The notes below the pieces were generated by a model. The model was not told where the DNA came from and ran no database searches. It saw nothing but the letters and a program-made list of their open reading frames with translations. Shown in pieces: positions 38,887 to 47,211 of a DNA stretch of 64,000 nt (the first letter of the stretch is position 1; each line of letters starts with the position of its first letter). Position numbers and translations under genes: made by a program. This stretch comes from Pseudomonas sp. LBUM920 (lineage in GTDB: Bacteria; Pseudomonadota; Gammaproteobacteria; Pseudomonadales; Pseudomonadaceae): assembly GCF_003852315.1 (NCBI RefSeq), contig NZ_CP027762.1, forward strand, positions 787,501-851,500, given 5' to 3'.

Positions 38887-39981
38887 ATGAGCAAGGTGCG
38901 GGTAGGTATTATTTTTGGTGGCCGTTCGGCCGAGCACGAGGTCTCGCTGCAGTCGGCGCGCAACATCGTCGATGCACTGGACCGCTCGCGCTTCGAGCCG
39001 GTTCTGATCGGCATCGACAAGGCCGGCCACTGGCACCTGAACGAAACCTCGAACTTCCTGATCAACCAGGAAAACCCGGCCCTGATCGCTCTCAACCAGT
39101 CCAACCGCGAACTGGCGGTGGTGCCGGGCAAGACCAGCCAGCAAGTGGTGGAAACCTGCGGGCAAAGCCTGCTGGAACACATCGATGTGATCTTCCCTAT
39201 CGTCCACGGCACCCTTGGCGAAGACGGCTGCCTGCAAGGCCTGCTGCGCATGGCGGACCTGCCTTTCGTGGGCTCCGACGTGCTGGGCTCGGCGGTATGC
39301 ATGGACAAGGACATCAGCAAACGCCTGCTGCGCGATGCCGGTATTGCCGTTACCCCGTTCATCACCCTGACGCGTCGCAACGCGGCGAGTAGCGCTTTTG
39401 ATACAGCAGTGAACAAGCTTGGCTTGCCGATGTTCGTCAAACCCGCCAACCAGGGTTCCTCGGTGGGCGTGAGTAAAGTCACCAACGAGGCCGAGTACCA
39501 TGCCGCGGTCGAACTGGCCCTGGGCTTCGATGAAAAAGTGTTGGTGGAGTCCGCTGTCCAGGGGCGTGAAATTGAATGCGCCGTGCTGGGCAACGACAAC
39601 CCTGTCGCCAGCGGTTGCGGCGAGATCGTGGTGGGCAGCGGTTTCTATTCCTACGACAGCAAATACATCGACGCCCAGGCCGCTCAAGTGGTGGTGCCGG
39701 CTGATATCAGCCTTGAGGCCAGTGAGCGTATTCGCCTACTCGCCATTGAAGCGTTTGAGCTACTGGGCTGCGCCGGGTTGGCGCGAGTCGACGTGTTCCT
39801 CACCGACGACGGCGAAGTGCTGATCAACGAAATCAACTCACTGCCCGGCTTCACCCGCATCAGCATGTACCCCAAGCTGTGGCAGGCGGCAGGCATGAGC
39901 TACAGCGAGTTGGTAAGCCGCTTGATTGAGTTGGCGCTGGAGCGACATGCGGGGCGCAAGGGGCTGAAGATCAGCCGCTGA
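38887..39981 (+). CDS. ddl: D-alanine-D-alanine ligase
   Basis: 364 aa ATP-grasp enzyme making D-Ala-D-Ala for peptidoglycan. VGIIFGGRSAEHEVSLQSA at the N-terminus, FPIVHGTLGEDG, the KPANQGSSVGVSKV ATP loop and INEINSLPGFTRISMYP at the C-terminus are all intact. Length and the KYIDAQAAQ loop fit the DdlA type. Stands apart from the mur-fts cluster, so it is a DdlA-like copy. Confidence 0.95.
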   Translation: MSKVRVGIIFGGRSAEHEVSLQSARNIVDALDRSRFEPVLIGIDKAGHWHLNETSNFLINQENPALIALNQSNRELAVVPGKTSQQVVETCGQSLLEHIDVIFPIVHGTLGEDGCLQGLLRMADLPFVGSDVLGSAVCMDKDISKRLLRDAGIAVTPFITLTRRNAASSAFDTAVNKLGLPMFVKPANQGSSVGVSKVTNEAEYHAAVELALGFDEKVLVESAVQGREIECAVLGNDNPVASGCGEIVVGSGFYSYDSKYIDAQAAQVVVPADISLEASERIRLLAIEAFELLGCAGLARVDVFLTDDGEVLINEINSLPGFTRISMYPKLWQAAGMSYSELVSRLIELALERHAGRKGLKISR

Positions 39982-40005
39982 TAATCGTTGGGGCCGGACG
40001 AACGC

Positions 40006-40141
40006 TGTGGCGAGCGGGCTTGCCCCGCGTTGGGCTGCGCAGCAGACCCATAACCAGGCTGCTCGTTTCTGTCTGAGACAACGGGGTGAGTTTGAGGGGG
40101 CTGCTGCGCAGCCCAACGCGGGGCAAGCCCGCTCGCCACAA
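40006..40141. repeat. long GC-rich inverted repeat, REPIN variant
   Basis: Arms of about 37 bp starting TGTGGCGAGCGGGCTTGCCC, extended by CGCGTTGGGCTGCGCAGCAG, enclose about 60 bp. Same arms as the element at 27371-27508. Degenerate fragments follow to about 40200. Between convergent ddl and the YfiH gene. Confidence 0.87.
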
Positions 40142-40211
40142 CAGGCCTGCTTGCCATGACAAGCTCGTTTGCCATAACGAGCCTGCCAACCATCGCAGGG
40201 TCAGGGGCTTT

Positions 40212-40952
40212 TCAGGTTTTGCGGGCGATCCACGAATAGATCAGCGTCTTTGGCTCCTCAGGGTGGTGAGTTCTCCTGCGGTAGCTGGCGAAGGTCGGTG
40301 ATGTGCAATACGTGCACACCTCGCTGACGTCGATCTGCTCACGCTCAAGGCCCGCCGCTTGCAACAGCATCACCCCGTAACCACTCAAGTCGAACCACGC
40401 ACTTCCCGCTTGCCGCGCGTGGGGCGGTGCAATCTGCGGTGACAGCCGTGGCGTCGGTTGCTCGAAGCACCATGGCGCCTGACCGTCACGCCACACGTGG
40501 CCCTGGCTCGCCTGAAATTGCGCGATAAACTCGGCGCTCACTTCATAACAACACGGCTTGATCGACGGCCCGATCGCCACCCGCAACTGGTCAACGGCAA
40601 TGCCCTCGGCAGCCAATTGTTTCACCGCGTTGGCGATGATTCCCCCTTGCAGACCCTTCCAGCCGCCATGCACGGCGGCAACCCGATCACCACTGTGTGC
40701 GGCGATAAGAATGGGCAGGCAGTCAGCGGTGATCACTGCAATTGGCGCAGACGCGTGCGTGAACACGCCGTCTGCCTCAATGGTATTGGCCACCTGTTCC
40801 GCCTGCCATTGGATCACCGAAGCACTGTGCACCTGCTTGCAGATGAACACCCCGTCCGGCCGCAATGGATCATTGATCGAACAAAAACCGTGGTCGACGC
40901 CGGGGATGGCGCCGAGATTGTTTGCCTGTTGCAAGGGGCTCTCTCCGCTCAA
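40212..40952 (-). CDS. YfiH/PgeF-family protein (polyphenol oxidase, purine nucleoside phosphorylase-like)
   Basis: 246 aa. Family motifs QVHSA, TADCLPI, AVHGGWKG and the C-terminal VCTYC (zinc/copper cysteine-histidine site) are present. Homologues are called laccase-domain proteins, purine nucleoside phosphorylase YfiH or peptidoglycan editing factor. The frame starts with TTG at 40952, only 5 bp after the ggt stop, so translation is probably coupled; the N-terminus is shorter than usual. Confidence 0.8.
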   Translation of the reverse strand: MSGESPLQQANNLGAIPGVDHGFCSINDPLRPDGVFICKQVHSASVIQWQAEQVANTIEADGVFTHASAPIAVITADCLPILIAAHSGDRVAAVHGGWKGLQGGIIANAVKQLAAEGIAVDQLRVAIGPSIKPCCYEVSAEFIAQFQASQGHVWRDGQAPWCFEQPTPRLSPQIAPPHARQAGSAWFDLSGYGVMLLQAAGLEREQIDVSEVCTYCTSPTFASYRRRTHHPEEPKTLIYSWIARKT

Positions 40953-40957
40953 TAAAG

Positions 40958-42787
40958 TCAGTCGCCGACCGCTTCGCCTTCGCGCCGAGGGTCGGCGCCG
41001 CCGCTCAGCGACGCCTTACCCTGGGCGTCTGGCGTGCGAACGATGGCCTGCACGCCGCTGGTCATATCAATCTCGCTCAGTGCATGGCCTTTGTCCCTCA
41101 GCGCCTGCTTCAACTCGGGGCTGAACATCCCGGCCTCAAGCTCGGTGGCGCCGTTACGGCTACCAAAGTTGGGCAAGCTGATGGCCGCTTGCGGGTCGAG
41201 GTTCCAGTCGAGCATCGCCACCAGGGATTTACTCACATACTCGATGATCTGCGAACCGCCCGGCGATCCGACGGTGGCCAGCAACTCGCCGCTCTTGCGG
41301 TCGAACACCAGCGTCGGCGCCATGGCCGAGCGCGGGCGTTTGCCCGGCTCGACACGGTTGGCCACTGGCTGGCCGTTTTCTTCGGGGATGAACGAGAAGT
41401 CAGTCATCTGGTTGTTCAGCAAAAAGCCCTGAACCATGACGTGTGAACCAAACGCCGCTTCCACCGTGGTGGTCATCGACACGGCGCCGCCCAGGTCATC
41501 CACCGCCACCACTTGCGAGGTCGAGATGCGCAAGGGCGAGCGGTCCGGCGCGTACGCCACCTGGATGCCCGCAGGCGTGCCTGGCTTGGCGATGCCCATG
41601 CTGCGGTCGCCGATCAGTGTGGCGCGTTTGGCCAGGTAGTCCGGGGCGATCAGGCCTGCGGTCGGCACCGGCACGAAGTCGGCGTCGGCCACGTACAACC
41701 CACGGTCGGCGAAGGCCAGGCGACCGGCTTCGGCCAGCAGGTGCACGGCTTCAGGTGTGGGCTCAAGGCCGGCAGGCGATGTGCTTTTGACCGGCTTCAT
41801 CGGTGCGATGGCCAAGCGCGGGTCGCGGGTTTCCAATGCCTGCAACGTACCGAGGATCTGCGCGACAGCAATCCCGCCCGACGACGGCGGTGGCATGCCG
41901 CACACCTGATAGCGCTTGTAGTCGGTGCACAGTGGCGTGCGCTCCTTGGCGGTGTAGCCCTTGAGGTCCGCCTGCGACAGGCTGCCCGCGTTGCGGTTGC
42001 CCTGGACCTTGCGTGCGATCTCATCGGCAATCGGCCCCTGGTACAACGCGTCCGGACCTTCCTTGGCGATGCGCTTGAACACGTTGGCCAACGCCGGGTT
42101 TTTCAACAGCGTGCCGGCGGCTTTGGGCGTGCCGTCGGCATTCAGAAAATACGCCGCCATCTCGGGCGATTGCGCGATGTAACGGTCGGCAGCGATCAGC
42201 GCGTGCAGGCGCGGGGAAATCGCGAAGCCTTGCTCGGACAGCCGAATCGCCGGTTCAAACAGCTTGGCCCATTGCAGGTGGCCGGTCTTTTTGTGTGCCA
42301 TCTCCAGCGCGCGTAACACGCCTGGCGTGCCAACCGAACGCCCGCCAATCTGCGCCTCGGGAAATGCCATCGGCGTGCCGTCGGCTTTAAGGAACAAGCG
42401 TTCGGTAGCTCCCGCGGGCGCCGTCTCGCGGCCGTCATACGCGTGCACGGTTTTGCCGTCCCACAGCATGATGAACGCGCCGCCGCCGATGCCGGATGAT
42501 TGCGGCTCCACCAGGGTCAACACGGCCTGCATCGCAATCGCCGCGTCGATGGCCGAGCCGCCCTGGCGCAGCATTTCGCGCCCGGCTTCGGCAGCCAGCG
42601 GGTTGGCGGCGGCGGCCATATGGCGCTCGGCGTGGCGGGTGGTGAGGTCGGTGCGATAACCCGAACCCAGCTCCGGCGCGGGCGGTTGTTCATTGACGGG
42701 GGTATGGCAGCCAGCCAGGGCGAGGGCGGCGGCAATCATTGACAGTTGACGGCGGGAAATCGAAAACACGCGCTGAACTCCGTTCAT
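40958..42787 (-). CDS. ggt: gamma-glutamyltransferase
   Basis: 609 aa precursor. The N-terminal SMIAAALALAGC is a lipobox, so it may be a periplasmic lipoprotein. The protein should self-cleave at the T of STSQVVAVDDLGGAVSMTTT to give large and small subunits; GGG and GSPGGSQI oxyanion/substrate loops are present in the small subunit. Hydrolyses or transfers gamma-glutamyl groups from glutathione. Forms an operon with the YfiH-like gene. Confidence 0.9.
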   Translation of the reverse strand: MNGVQRVFSISRRQLSMIAAALALAGCHTPVNEQPPAPELGSGYRTDLTTRHAERHMAAAANPLAAEAGREMLRQGGSAIDAAIAMQAVLTLVEPQSSGIGGGAFIMLWDGKTVHAYDGRETAPAGATERLFLKADGTPMAFPEAQIGGRSVGTPGVLRALEMAHKKTGHLQWAKLFEPAIRLSEQGFAISPRLHALIAADRYIAQSPEMAAYFLNADGTPKAAGTLLKNPALANVFKRIAKEGPDALYQGPIADEIARKVQGNRNAGSLSQADLKGYTAKERTPLCTDYKRYQVCGMPPPSSGGIAVAQILGTLQALETRDPRLAIAPMKPVKSTSPAGLEPTPEAVHLLAEAGRLAFADRGLYVADADFVPVPTAGLIAPDYLAKRATLIGDRSMGIAKPGTPAGIQVAYAPDRSPLRISTSQVVAVDDLGGAVSMTTTVEAAFGSHVMVQGFLLNNQMTDFSFIPEENGQPVANRVEPGKRPRSAMAPTLVFDRKSGELLATVGSPGGSQIIEYVSKSLVAMLDWNLDPQAAISLPNFGSRNGATELEAGMFSPELKQALRDKGHALSEIDMTSGVQAIVRTPDAQGKASLSGGADPRREGEAVGD

Positions 42788-42823
42788 TTTGAGAATGATC
42801 TGTTGTCCTTGGGTTACGGCTTT

Positions 42824-43603
42824 TTACAGGTATATCGTGCCTTGCAGGTAGAGCACCGCGTGGCCGGAGATAATCACGCGGTCGTCCTTGAGCTCGCAAC
42901 GCAGTTGCCCACGGCGCTTGCCGCCTTGTTCGGCGGTCAACTGCGACTTACCCAAACGCTCGGCCCAGAAGGGCGCCAGCGAGGTGTGCGCCGAACCTGT
43001 GACCGGGTCTTCATTGACGCCCACGTTGGGGCCGAACCAACGGGATACAAAATCAAACCGCGTGCTTTTGGCCGTCACCGCAATCCCGCGTTTGGGCAGG
43101 CCCTTGAGGCGCGCGAAGTCCGGCGTCAGGGCGGCGACTTGAGCTTCGTCGTCGACCAGCACGAGGTAGTCGTCGGTGGCAAACACCTCGGCATGCTCAA
43201 TCCCCAATGCGCTCAACATGCCGCTTGGCGGCTCGCAGCGCTGGGGCTGTTTGGCCGGGAAGTCCATCGCCAGTTCGTCGCCATTGCGCGTCACGCGAAG
43301 CTCGCCGCTGCGGGTGGCAAAGCGCAAGACGTGCGGTGCATCCGCCAATTGATGAATCAGCACCCAGGCTGCGGCCAGCGTGGCATGGCCACACAGGTCC
43401 ACTTCGACCTCCGGGGTGAACCAGCGCAACTCATAGAAATCGCCACGGGGTACGAAGTAGGCGGTTTCGGAGAGGTTGTTTTCAGCCGCGATATTCTGCA
43501 GTTGCTCGTCGGGCAGCCACTCGGTGAGCGGACAGACTGCCGCCGGGTTGCCGCCGAAGGGGTGTTGGCTGAAAGCATCGACTTGATAGATATCCAGTTT
43601 CAT
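42824..43603 (-). CDS. PhzF-family isomerase-like protein
   Basis: 259 aa. DAFSQHPFGGNPAAVCPL at the N-terminus, the catalytic-site region NNLSETAYF (E near residue 45) and VDLCGHATLAAAWVL are PhzF-family marks, as is GVNEDPVTGSAHTSLAPFW. PhzF itself acts in phenazine synthesis, but no phz genes are here and such singletons are widespread with unknown substrates. Start at the ATG for MKLDIYQVD. Confidence 0.87.
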   Translation of the reverse strand: MKLDIYQVDAFSQHPFGGNPAAVCPLTEWLPDEQLQNIAAENNLSETAYFVPRGDFYELRWFTPEVEVDLCGHATLAAAWVLIHQLADAPHVLRFATRSGELRVTRNGDELAMDFPAKQPQRCEPPSGMLSALGIEHAEVFATDDYLVLVDDEAQVAALTPDFARLKGLPKRGIAVTAKSTRFDFVSRWFGPNVGVNEDPVTGSAHTSLAPFWAERLGKSQLTAEQGGKRRGQLRCELKDDRVIISGHAVLYLQGTIYL

Positions 43604-43698
43604 CGAGGGCACTCCGAGTAGGGAGGCTGGACACTAACAGTGGGTCTGTGAAGCGTCAAAATACAGATGCGGCGTTTTTTTGAGCGCATGAGTCTCGC

Positions 43699-44532
43699 TC
43701 ATCCCAGGCGCAACACCATCGCCCCGGCGGCGATCACACACGCGGCCAGGATGCGCACGCGGGTCAGGCGCTCTTTGAGCACCCAGGCCGAGATCACCAC
43801 GCCAAACAGGATCGACGTTTCACGCAAGGCCGAAACGGTCGCGATGGGGGCTGCGGTCATGGCCCACAGCGCCAGGCCATACGAGGCGATCGTGCCCACA
43901 CCACCGACGATGCCCAAGCGCCAGTTACGCGCGAGGTAATCACAGAACAGCGTGCGCCGCGAAGCTAACGCCCACGTCGCCAGCGGGACGCCGGTCAGCA
44001 GGAAAATCCACAGCGTGTAGGCCACAGGCGCACCGGACTTGCGCACGCCCAAGCCGTCGATAAGGGTGTAGCTGGCGATCACGCCGGCGTTGATCAGCGC
44101 CAGAACCAAGCCTTTTCTTGGCCCTGAAGAAGGCGCCAGGGCCATGCTCAAGATGCCCAGTGAGATCACCGCAATGCCAAGCCAGGCGGAGGTCGAGAGC
44201 GGCTCGGCCAACACAAACACGCTCACCGTCGCCACCAGCAGCGGCGCTGTGCCGCGCATGATCGGGTAGGTCTGGCTCATGTCGGCAATGCGGTAAGTCG
44301 AGGCCACCAGCACGAAATACAGCACTTGGAGAATCACCGACCCGCCGATGAACGGCCAGCTCTCTCTTGCCGGCAGCGGCAGAAACGGGGTGGCGGCCAA
44401 CGCGATCAACGAGGCGACGGAGGCGATCATGCAGGTGGTCAACAGCTTGTCGGCGCCGCCTTTGACCACGGCGTTCCAAGTGGCGTGGAGCGCGGCGCCC
44501 AAAAGGATGATGGCGAATACGCTGAGGCTCAT
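43699..44532 (-). CDS. EamA/DMT-family transporter
   Basis: 277 aa, ten hydrophobic segments in two EamA halves. The ATG shares one base with the stop of the upstream acetyltransferase gene (TGATG), implying coupled translation. Substrate unknown. Confidence 0.82.
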   Translation of the reverse strand: MSLSVFAIILLGAALHATWNAVVKGGADKLLTTCMIASVASLIALAATPFLPLPARESWPFIGGSVILQVLYFVLVASTYRIADMSQTYPIMRGTAPLLVATVSVFVLAEPLSTSAWLGIAVISLGILSMALAPSSGPRKGLVLALINAGVIASYTLIDGLGVRKSGAPVAYTLWIFLLTGVPLATWALASRRTLFCDYLARNWRLGIVGGVGTIASYGLALWAMTAAPIATVSALRETSILFGVVISAWVLKERLTRVRILAACVIAAGAMVLRLG

Positions 44533-45095
44533 CAGTCGCTCTCTGCGTGGTTGATCAGCGACGTCAACACGTGGTCCGCCCACACGCCGTTAATCTTGAG
44601 ATAGGCCCGCGCTTGACCCTCGCGCTCAAACCCCAGCCGTTCCAGCAGGCGTGCACTGCGTGCATTTTCGGGGCGGTAGTTGGCCATGATTCGATGCAGT
44701 TTCATGGCATCGAACCCATAGGCAATCGCAGCCTTCAGCGCTTCGTGCATCAGCCCCTGGCCCTGAGCCGATTCGTCCAGCGCATAGCCCAGGTGGCAGG
44801 CTTGAAACGCACCGCGCACGATGTGGGTGAAATTGCAGGCGCCGATGATCTGACCGTCGCGCTGTATCAGCAGGTGCAGCGCTTCGCCGCTGGCGGTCTT
44901 TTCGGCCATGGTTTCGAGGCGTTGAGTGATGGCGTCAAGTGCAAAGAAGTCATCGTCGCGCGTGGGTTCCCAGGGTTGCAGGTAAGCGCGGTTTTGCAGC
45001 AGGTAGGTGTGCAGGGCGCGAGCGTGAGACGGCTGGGCGGCTTGCAGTATCAGCCGTTCGGTGGCAATGCCGTGGGTGGGGAAGTGCGTGTTCAC
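44532..45095 (-). CDS. GNAT acetyltransferase, RimJ/RimL type
   Basis: 187 aa. TERLILQAAQPSHARALHTY at the start and GQGLMHEALKAAIAYGFDAM (acetyl-CoA loop) plus HRIMANYRPENARSARLLERLGF place it in the RimJ/RimL group that acetylates protein N-termini or small molecules. I choose GTG 45095, 6 nt after AGGAGG, over the TTG just before it. Operon with the EamA transporter. It is the last core gene before the island. Confidence 0.85.
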   Translation of the reverse strand: MNTHFPTHGIATERLILQAAQPSHARALHTYLLQNRAYLQPWEPTRDDDFFALDAITQRLETMAEKTASGEALHLLIQRDGQIIGACNFTHIVRGAFQACHLGYALDESAQGQGLMHEALKAAIAYGFDAMKLHRIMANYRPENARSARLLERLGFEREGQARAYLKINGVWADHVLTSLINHAESD

Positions 45096-45150
45096 CAATC
45101 GCCTCCTTGTGGTTGGGGGCGAGTATGCCTGAGGGCTTTTATTCAGGCAT

Positions 45151-45184
45151 AAAAAAACGGCTTACCTTTCGGTAAGCCGTTTTT
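45151..45184. terminator. terminator, probably the original tRNA-Met terminator
   Basis: Stem AAAACGGCTTACC / GGTAAGCCGTTTT with loop TTTC and A/T runs on both sides. It abuts the left island repeat, exactly where the tRNA-Met terminator would lie before insertion. It also may act toward the GNAT gene. Confidence 0.85.
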
Positions 45185-45185
45185 A

Positions 45186-45213
45186 GTACTTGGTGGTACA
45201 CAGTCATTTGAAC
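45186..45213. repeat. left attachment site (degenerate copy of the tRNA-Met 3' end)
   Basis: GTACTTGGTGG-TACACAG followed by TCATTTGAAC. Compared with the right site it lacks one C and has a few changes. It marks the left boundary of the island. Confidence 0.8.
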
Positions 45214-45266
45214 TAGATCTTCAACTATCTGGTTTTAAAGGGTTTTATTCGTTGCTAGCGAGTTAG

Positions 45267-45286
45267 GCATACACATGGGCATACAC
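45267..45286. repeat. left integrase arm-site candidate
   Basis: GCATACACATGGGCATACAC, a short internal repeat of GCATACAC. An almost identical 20-mer (19 of 20) lies at 62268-62287 just inside the right end, in the same orientation. Position inside both ends suggests arm-type integrase or AlpA binding sites. Confidence 0.6.
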
Positions 45287-45346
45287 GCCCGTGATTGTTG
45301 CCCCTTTCGGAAGCATCAATCGCAATCGCCAGCAGAAGACGTGCAT

Positions 45347-45565
45347 TCATGTTGTATGGCAATCATGGCAACAAAAGTAGCACCCATTGATCCTACTGTT
45401 TAGCCAATGCCGCTTGGCATCCGCCACCGCTTCTCTACAGGTCGAATGGAAACCTAGGTCTATTTGATTAACGGGTAAAGGCATGAACTTACACCCAGCT
45501 GTATCGTTGTGGATCTCGTAATCGCCGTTGGTTTGGGGACGCTTATTGATGATGAATTTAGGCAT
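45347..45565 (-). CDS. small cysteine-rich hypothetical protein
   Basis: 72 aa from the ATG giving MPKFIINKRPQTNGDYEIHN; the longer open frame upstream looks non-coding. C-terminal GCYFCCHDCHT has four cysteines and a histidine, likely metal-binding. I recall similar short proteins from bacterial islands, but with no assigned function. It is the outermost gene at the left end of the island, minus strand. Confidence 0.65.
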   Translation of the reverse strand: MPKFIINKRPQTNGDYEIHNDTAGCKFMPLPVNQIDLGFHSTCREAVADAKRHWLNSRINGCYFCCHDCHTT

Positions 45566-45800
45566 TGCTAGTGACTCGCTTCTGCGTGGACGTTTACCAA
45601 AAGTCACCCCCAGGTAACGCTCGCTGATCAGTAAGGCGTGCTGCTTTCCGCTCCAGAGTAGCTGGCACAAAGGCTATTGCAATTCGGTCTTTAGGTTTTT
45701 CTATTCACATGTAACAGCTTTCCGCCACGTGACGTTATCCAAGGGGCGTATGCCTTCGTTAACTAAGTCATTCCCGACGGGATAAACAGGCAAAAAATCG

Positions 45801-46248
45801 CTGGGGACCCTGAGCTTTTTCTCATACCACGGGGCATGAAACCCGCGGGATCGAGTTAGTGGGAGGTGCCGGAAGTTACTGAAATTTCAATCGTTGAAAT
45901 TGAAAGGATCTTGAAGAAAAAGGGCCATCGTTACAGCTTCGGTAAAGGTGGCTGTATCTGTTGCTGATAGTGAACACCTGCATGGCGTCAACCATGGTGA
46001 TGGGTGTCAACCACGTCAACCTGTCAACCAACTTAAAAAATCCATCCGCTAACACGAACGCGCGGGTTCTATGCCCCGTATCTATCCGAAATGCGCTGGG
46101 TCCCCAGCGGCTTTTCGATTCATAGGGCAAATGCACTGGTGAACAGCAGTTCACCCGGTTCACCTGTTCACTAAGCTGGGCACCTTTCCGCTGACACGAT
46201 CACGCGGGTTTCCTACCCCGTACCTTCAAGAATGCGTCAGGGGCCCCA
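45801..46248. repeat. three copies of a ~55-bp GC-rich hairpin repeat
   Basis: Copies at 45801-45855, 46055-46109 and 46198-46248. The first is inverted relative to the other two. Shared parts are CGCGGGTT..CTA..CCCCGTA at one end and TGCGYYNGGGGYCCC at the other. Each can fold through CGGG/CCCG. No gene in this stretch. Confidence 0.65.
45987..46176. repeat. short iterons GTCAACC and GTTCACC/GTGAAC
   Basis: GTCAACC at 45987, 46006, 46015 and 46023; then GTGAACAG, AGTTCACC, GGTTCACC and TGTTCAC within about 46139-46172. The last group resembles the GGTGAACAG-type sites I recall for the P4 alpha replication protein. Direct repeats in a gene-free stretch of a replicating element suggest protein-binding sites. 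Confidence 0.5.
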
Positions 46249-47020
46249 CTATCGAACCAAAGCCAAGAGCATGATCGACCTCACATCGCTGGAGGAGCAA
46301 TACTAATGGGGCTAGGGGGATGTCCTAATAAAACCGTGTTACGGGTGTTACGCATGTTACGGTTCTATATAAGTATATGATTTTAAATGATTTATTTAGT
46401 GTTACATAGCTGTGACTGGTTTGCCGATATACGTGTTACATGGCAAATAGGTGTTACATCAATGAATGCTCTGGAGGAGCGGTTTGTGATGATTAAGGCG
46501 GGAGTAATCGGCCTAGGGCTTTCCCTTATTAGGGCCGCTCCCGGCCATGTCCGGGAATTCGTGGCAGGCATGAATGGCTTCGGTTGCAGATCCCTGCCCT
46601 GAGTAATGGCGAGCGTATCTGAGTCGCACCCAATCCGCCTCAGAACCACAGCTATCGCATGTCATGTCGCACATAACTGAGCATCTGCGACAGACTGACA
46701 TGACACCGCAAAGCTTTACCTTGCTGTGCTAGCGAATCGTCGCCTAAATCTTAGGAATAAATCGACAAGTCAGCGTGAGCGACGAACAGCTCTAGGCCAC
46801 CAGTGGCTGCCGACACGACCGCTAGCGTCTTTCTAAAAGCGATGCATAGAACTCCTAATTGCGAACGAAAACCGACTGCGGCGAAGGGTAGAAACTGCTG
46901 AGCTGGTAATCCATTTCAGTAGGTGGCCTTTCGAAATCACAAATCTGTTGCTTACCCAAGAAAATGGTGTATTTTCAAATTGCATGGGCGTATCGCCTAT
47001 TTGCCGCAATCGAGACATAA
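46249..47020. other. gene-free part of the island's left region
   Basis: Contains the left iteron cluster (separate entry). A minus-strand frame 46513-46701 encodes a 62-aa peptide with five cysteines near its start, but it has no ribosome-binding site and I do not claim it. Otherwise I see no gene up to the retron. Confidence 0.45.
46336..46457 (+). repeat. left six-iteron cluster (origin-like)
   Basis: GTGTTAC (once ATGTTAC) starts at 46336, 46345, 46354, 46399, 46433 and 46451, i.e. offsets 0, 9, 18, 63, 97, 115. An AT-rich stretch of about 38 bp lies between the third and fourth. The right cluster at 60842-60963 has the same offsets in the opposite orientation. Confidence 0.8.
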
Positions 47021-47167
47021 CATCCGCTGGTTAGCTCAGTAATGAGCGTTCAATGCGAAAGTATTGAACTGATGAGGAGAGGGCCCCGGCAGTCTCCGAC
47101 CCCCGCGTCCCGCTGGAGTGCTTCACGGTGGGCCTACCATGAGAAAGATGGTGGTTTTCAGCGGATG
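47021..47167 (+). ncRNA. retron msr-msd non-coding RNA
   Basis: Inverted repeats a1 CATCCGCTG (47021-47029) and a2 CAGCGGATG (47159-47167) are perfect. Directly after a1 comes GTTAGC, where retron msr carries the branching G in TTAGC. Two msr hairpins follow: GCTCA-GTAA-TGAGC (47034-47047) and GTTCAAT/ATTGAAC (47048-47069). The msd part folds through GGCCC (47082-47086)/GGGCC (47130-47134), CTCC/GGAG and ACCAT/ATGGT (47136-47152). A reverse transcriptase gene starts 45 bp later. Exact msr/msd border unknown. Confidence 0.85.
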
Positions 47168-47211
47168 GTTTCGATGAACGCAACATCTTTCTCTTTACCC
47201 TATGTTATGGG

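Noticed and set aside
46513..46701. 62-aa cysteine-containing peptide, minus strand
   Set aside because: Looks somewhat like a zinc finger, but has no ribosome-binding site and lies in a gene-free stretch; not enough support.
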